Source of the DNA: Micrococcales bacterium
Lineage (GTDB): Bacteria > Actinomycetota > Actinomycetes > Actinomycetales > Microbacteriaceae
Direction: 5' to 3'
DNA: 6,344 nt
NCBI GenBank assembly: GCA_947448975.1
Contig: CANFPR010000052.1
Location: 1-6,344 of the forward strand
Positions 6,220 through 6,344 of the stretch are shown piece after piece (position 1 is the stretch's first letter; each line of letters begins with the position of its first letter). Under the pieces are notes generated by a model, which was given only the letters and a program-made list of their open reading frames with translations, was not told the DNA's origin and ran no database searches. Made by a program: the position numbers and the translations under genes.

Positions 6220-6344
6220 ATGAACCTTTCATCGAAACGCATTCTCGTAGTTGGCGCATCTGGAGTATTGGGGGCCGAAATCACACGGATGCTTGCCGCT
6301 AAAGGCGCGCAAGTGTTGGCAACGGCTCGAACCCAAGAGTCGGC
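6220..6344 (+). CDS. Short-chain dehydrogenase/reductase, N-terminal fragment cut by window edge
   Basis: Only the first 41 codons are visible. They read as the first strand, helix and second strand of a Rossmann fold: KRILVVGASGVLGAEI at residues 6-21, with the dinucleotide-binding glycines G12, G15 and G18 in GASGVLG, then the helix RMLAAKGAQ and the second strand VLATAR (32-37). Arg37 at the end of that strand is often seen in NADP(H)-preferring members. The G-x-x-G-x-x-G spacing leaves open a classical SDR or an atypical/extended member. ATG 6220 is the only sensible start: the frame is closed upstream by a TAA at 6172 and has no other ATG, GTG or TTG in between. No Shine-Dalgarno sequence is seen; a 15-base palindrome abuts the ATG. 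The gene continues beyond the right edge, so its substrate class is unknown. Confidence 0.82.
   Translation, partial: MNLSSKRILVVGASGVLGAEITRMLAAKGAQVLATARTQES

Noticed and set aside
1..6344. CRISPR array, tRNA, transposon ends, toxin-antitoxin pair or phage genes
   Set aside because: No spaced direct repeats, cloverleaf, terminal inverted repeats, or proteins of those families were found on reading both strands.

Overview
The window reads as ordinary, gene-dense bacterial chromosome, almost certainly from an actinobacterium. The rsgA-hisN order and their sequence style are typical of Actinobacteria, and several starts carry a TANNNT hexamer six bases before the ATG, the layout of actinobacterial leaderless promoters. 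Base composition (moderate G+C rather than very high), very short intergenic gaps and stop/start overlaps fit a streamlined, small-genome member, for example an aquatic Microbacteriaceae-like lineage; that placement is inference. No stretch over about 80 bases lacks a gene. I see no tRNA, rRNA, CRISPR array, insertion sequence, prophage gene or long repeat.

Layout. (1) A rightward block of rsgA (5' end cut by the window edge), hisN and a 12-TM MFS transporter, with a 9-base gap and then a 1-base TGATG overlap. rsgA is a ribosome-assembly GTPase and hisN a histidinol-phosphatase of the inositol monophosphatase family; the transporter is translationally linked to hisN. (2) A leftward pair, a DUF1761 membrane protein followed by a small DUF1801 protein. 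The DUF1801 stop codon and the MFS stop codon share one CTAG tetramer. (3) A 52-base divergent promoter region with a leaderless-type -10 box facing each way. (4) A rightward pair of an alpha/beta hydrolase and a tocopherol cyclase-like protein, 2 bases apart. (5) A leftward SRPBCC/AHSA1-like protein convergent with (4). (6) After a 76-base divergent gap, the first 41 codons of a short-chain dehydrogenase/reductase, running off the right edge, with a perfect 15-base palindrome ending right at its ATG.

How the genes may work together: rsgA and hisN are housekeeping neighbours with no direct biochemical link. The hydrolase/tocopherol cyclase-like pair is the most intriguing unit, because such cyclase homologues lie here without any other tocopherol gene, so the pair may act on a different prenyl-quinol or lipid-like substrate. 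I found no convincing new defence, mobile or RNA-based system; the most useful observations concern transcription and translation starts and this hydrolase/cyclase-like pair.
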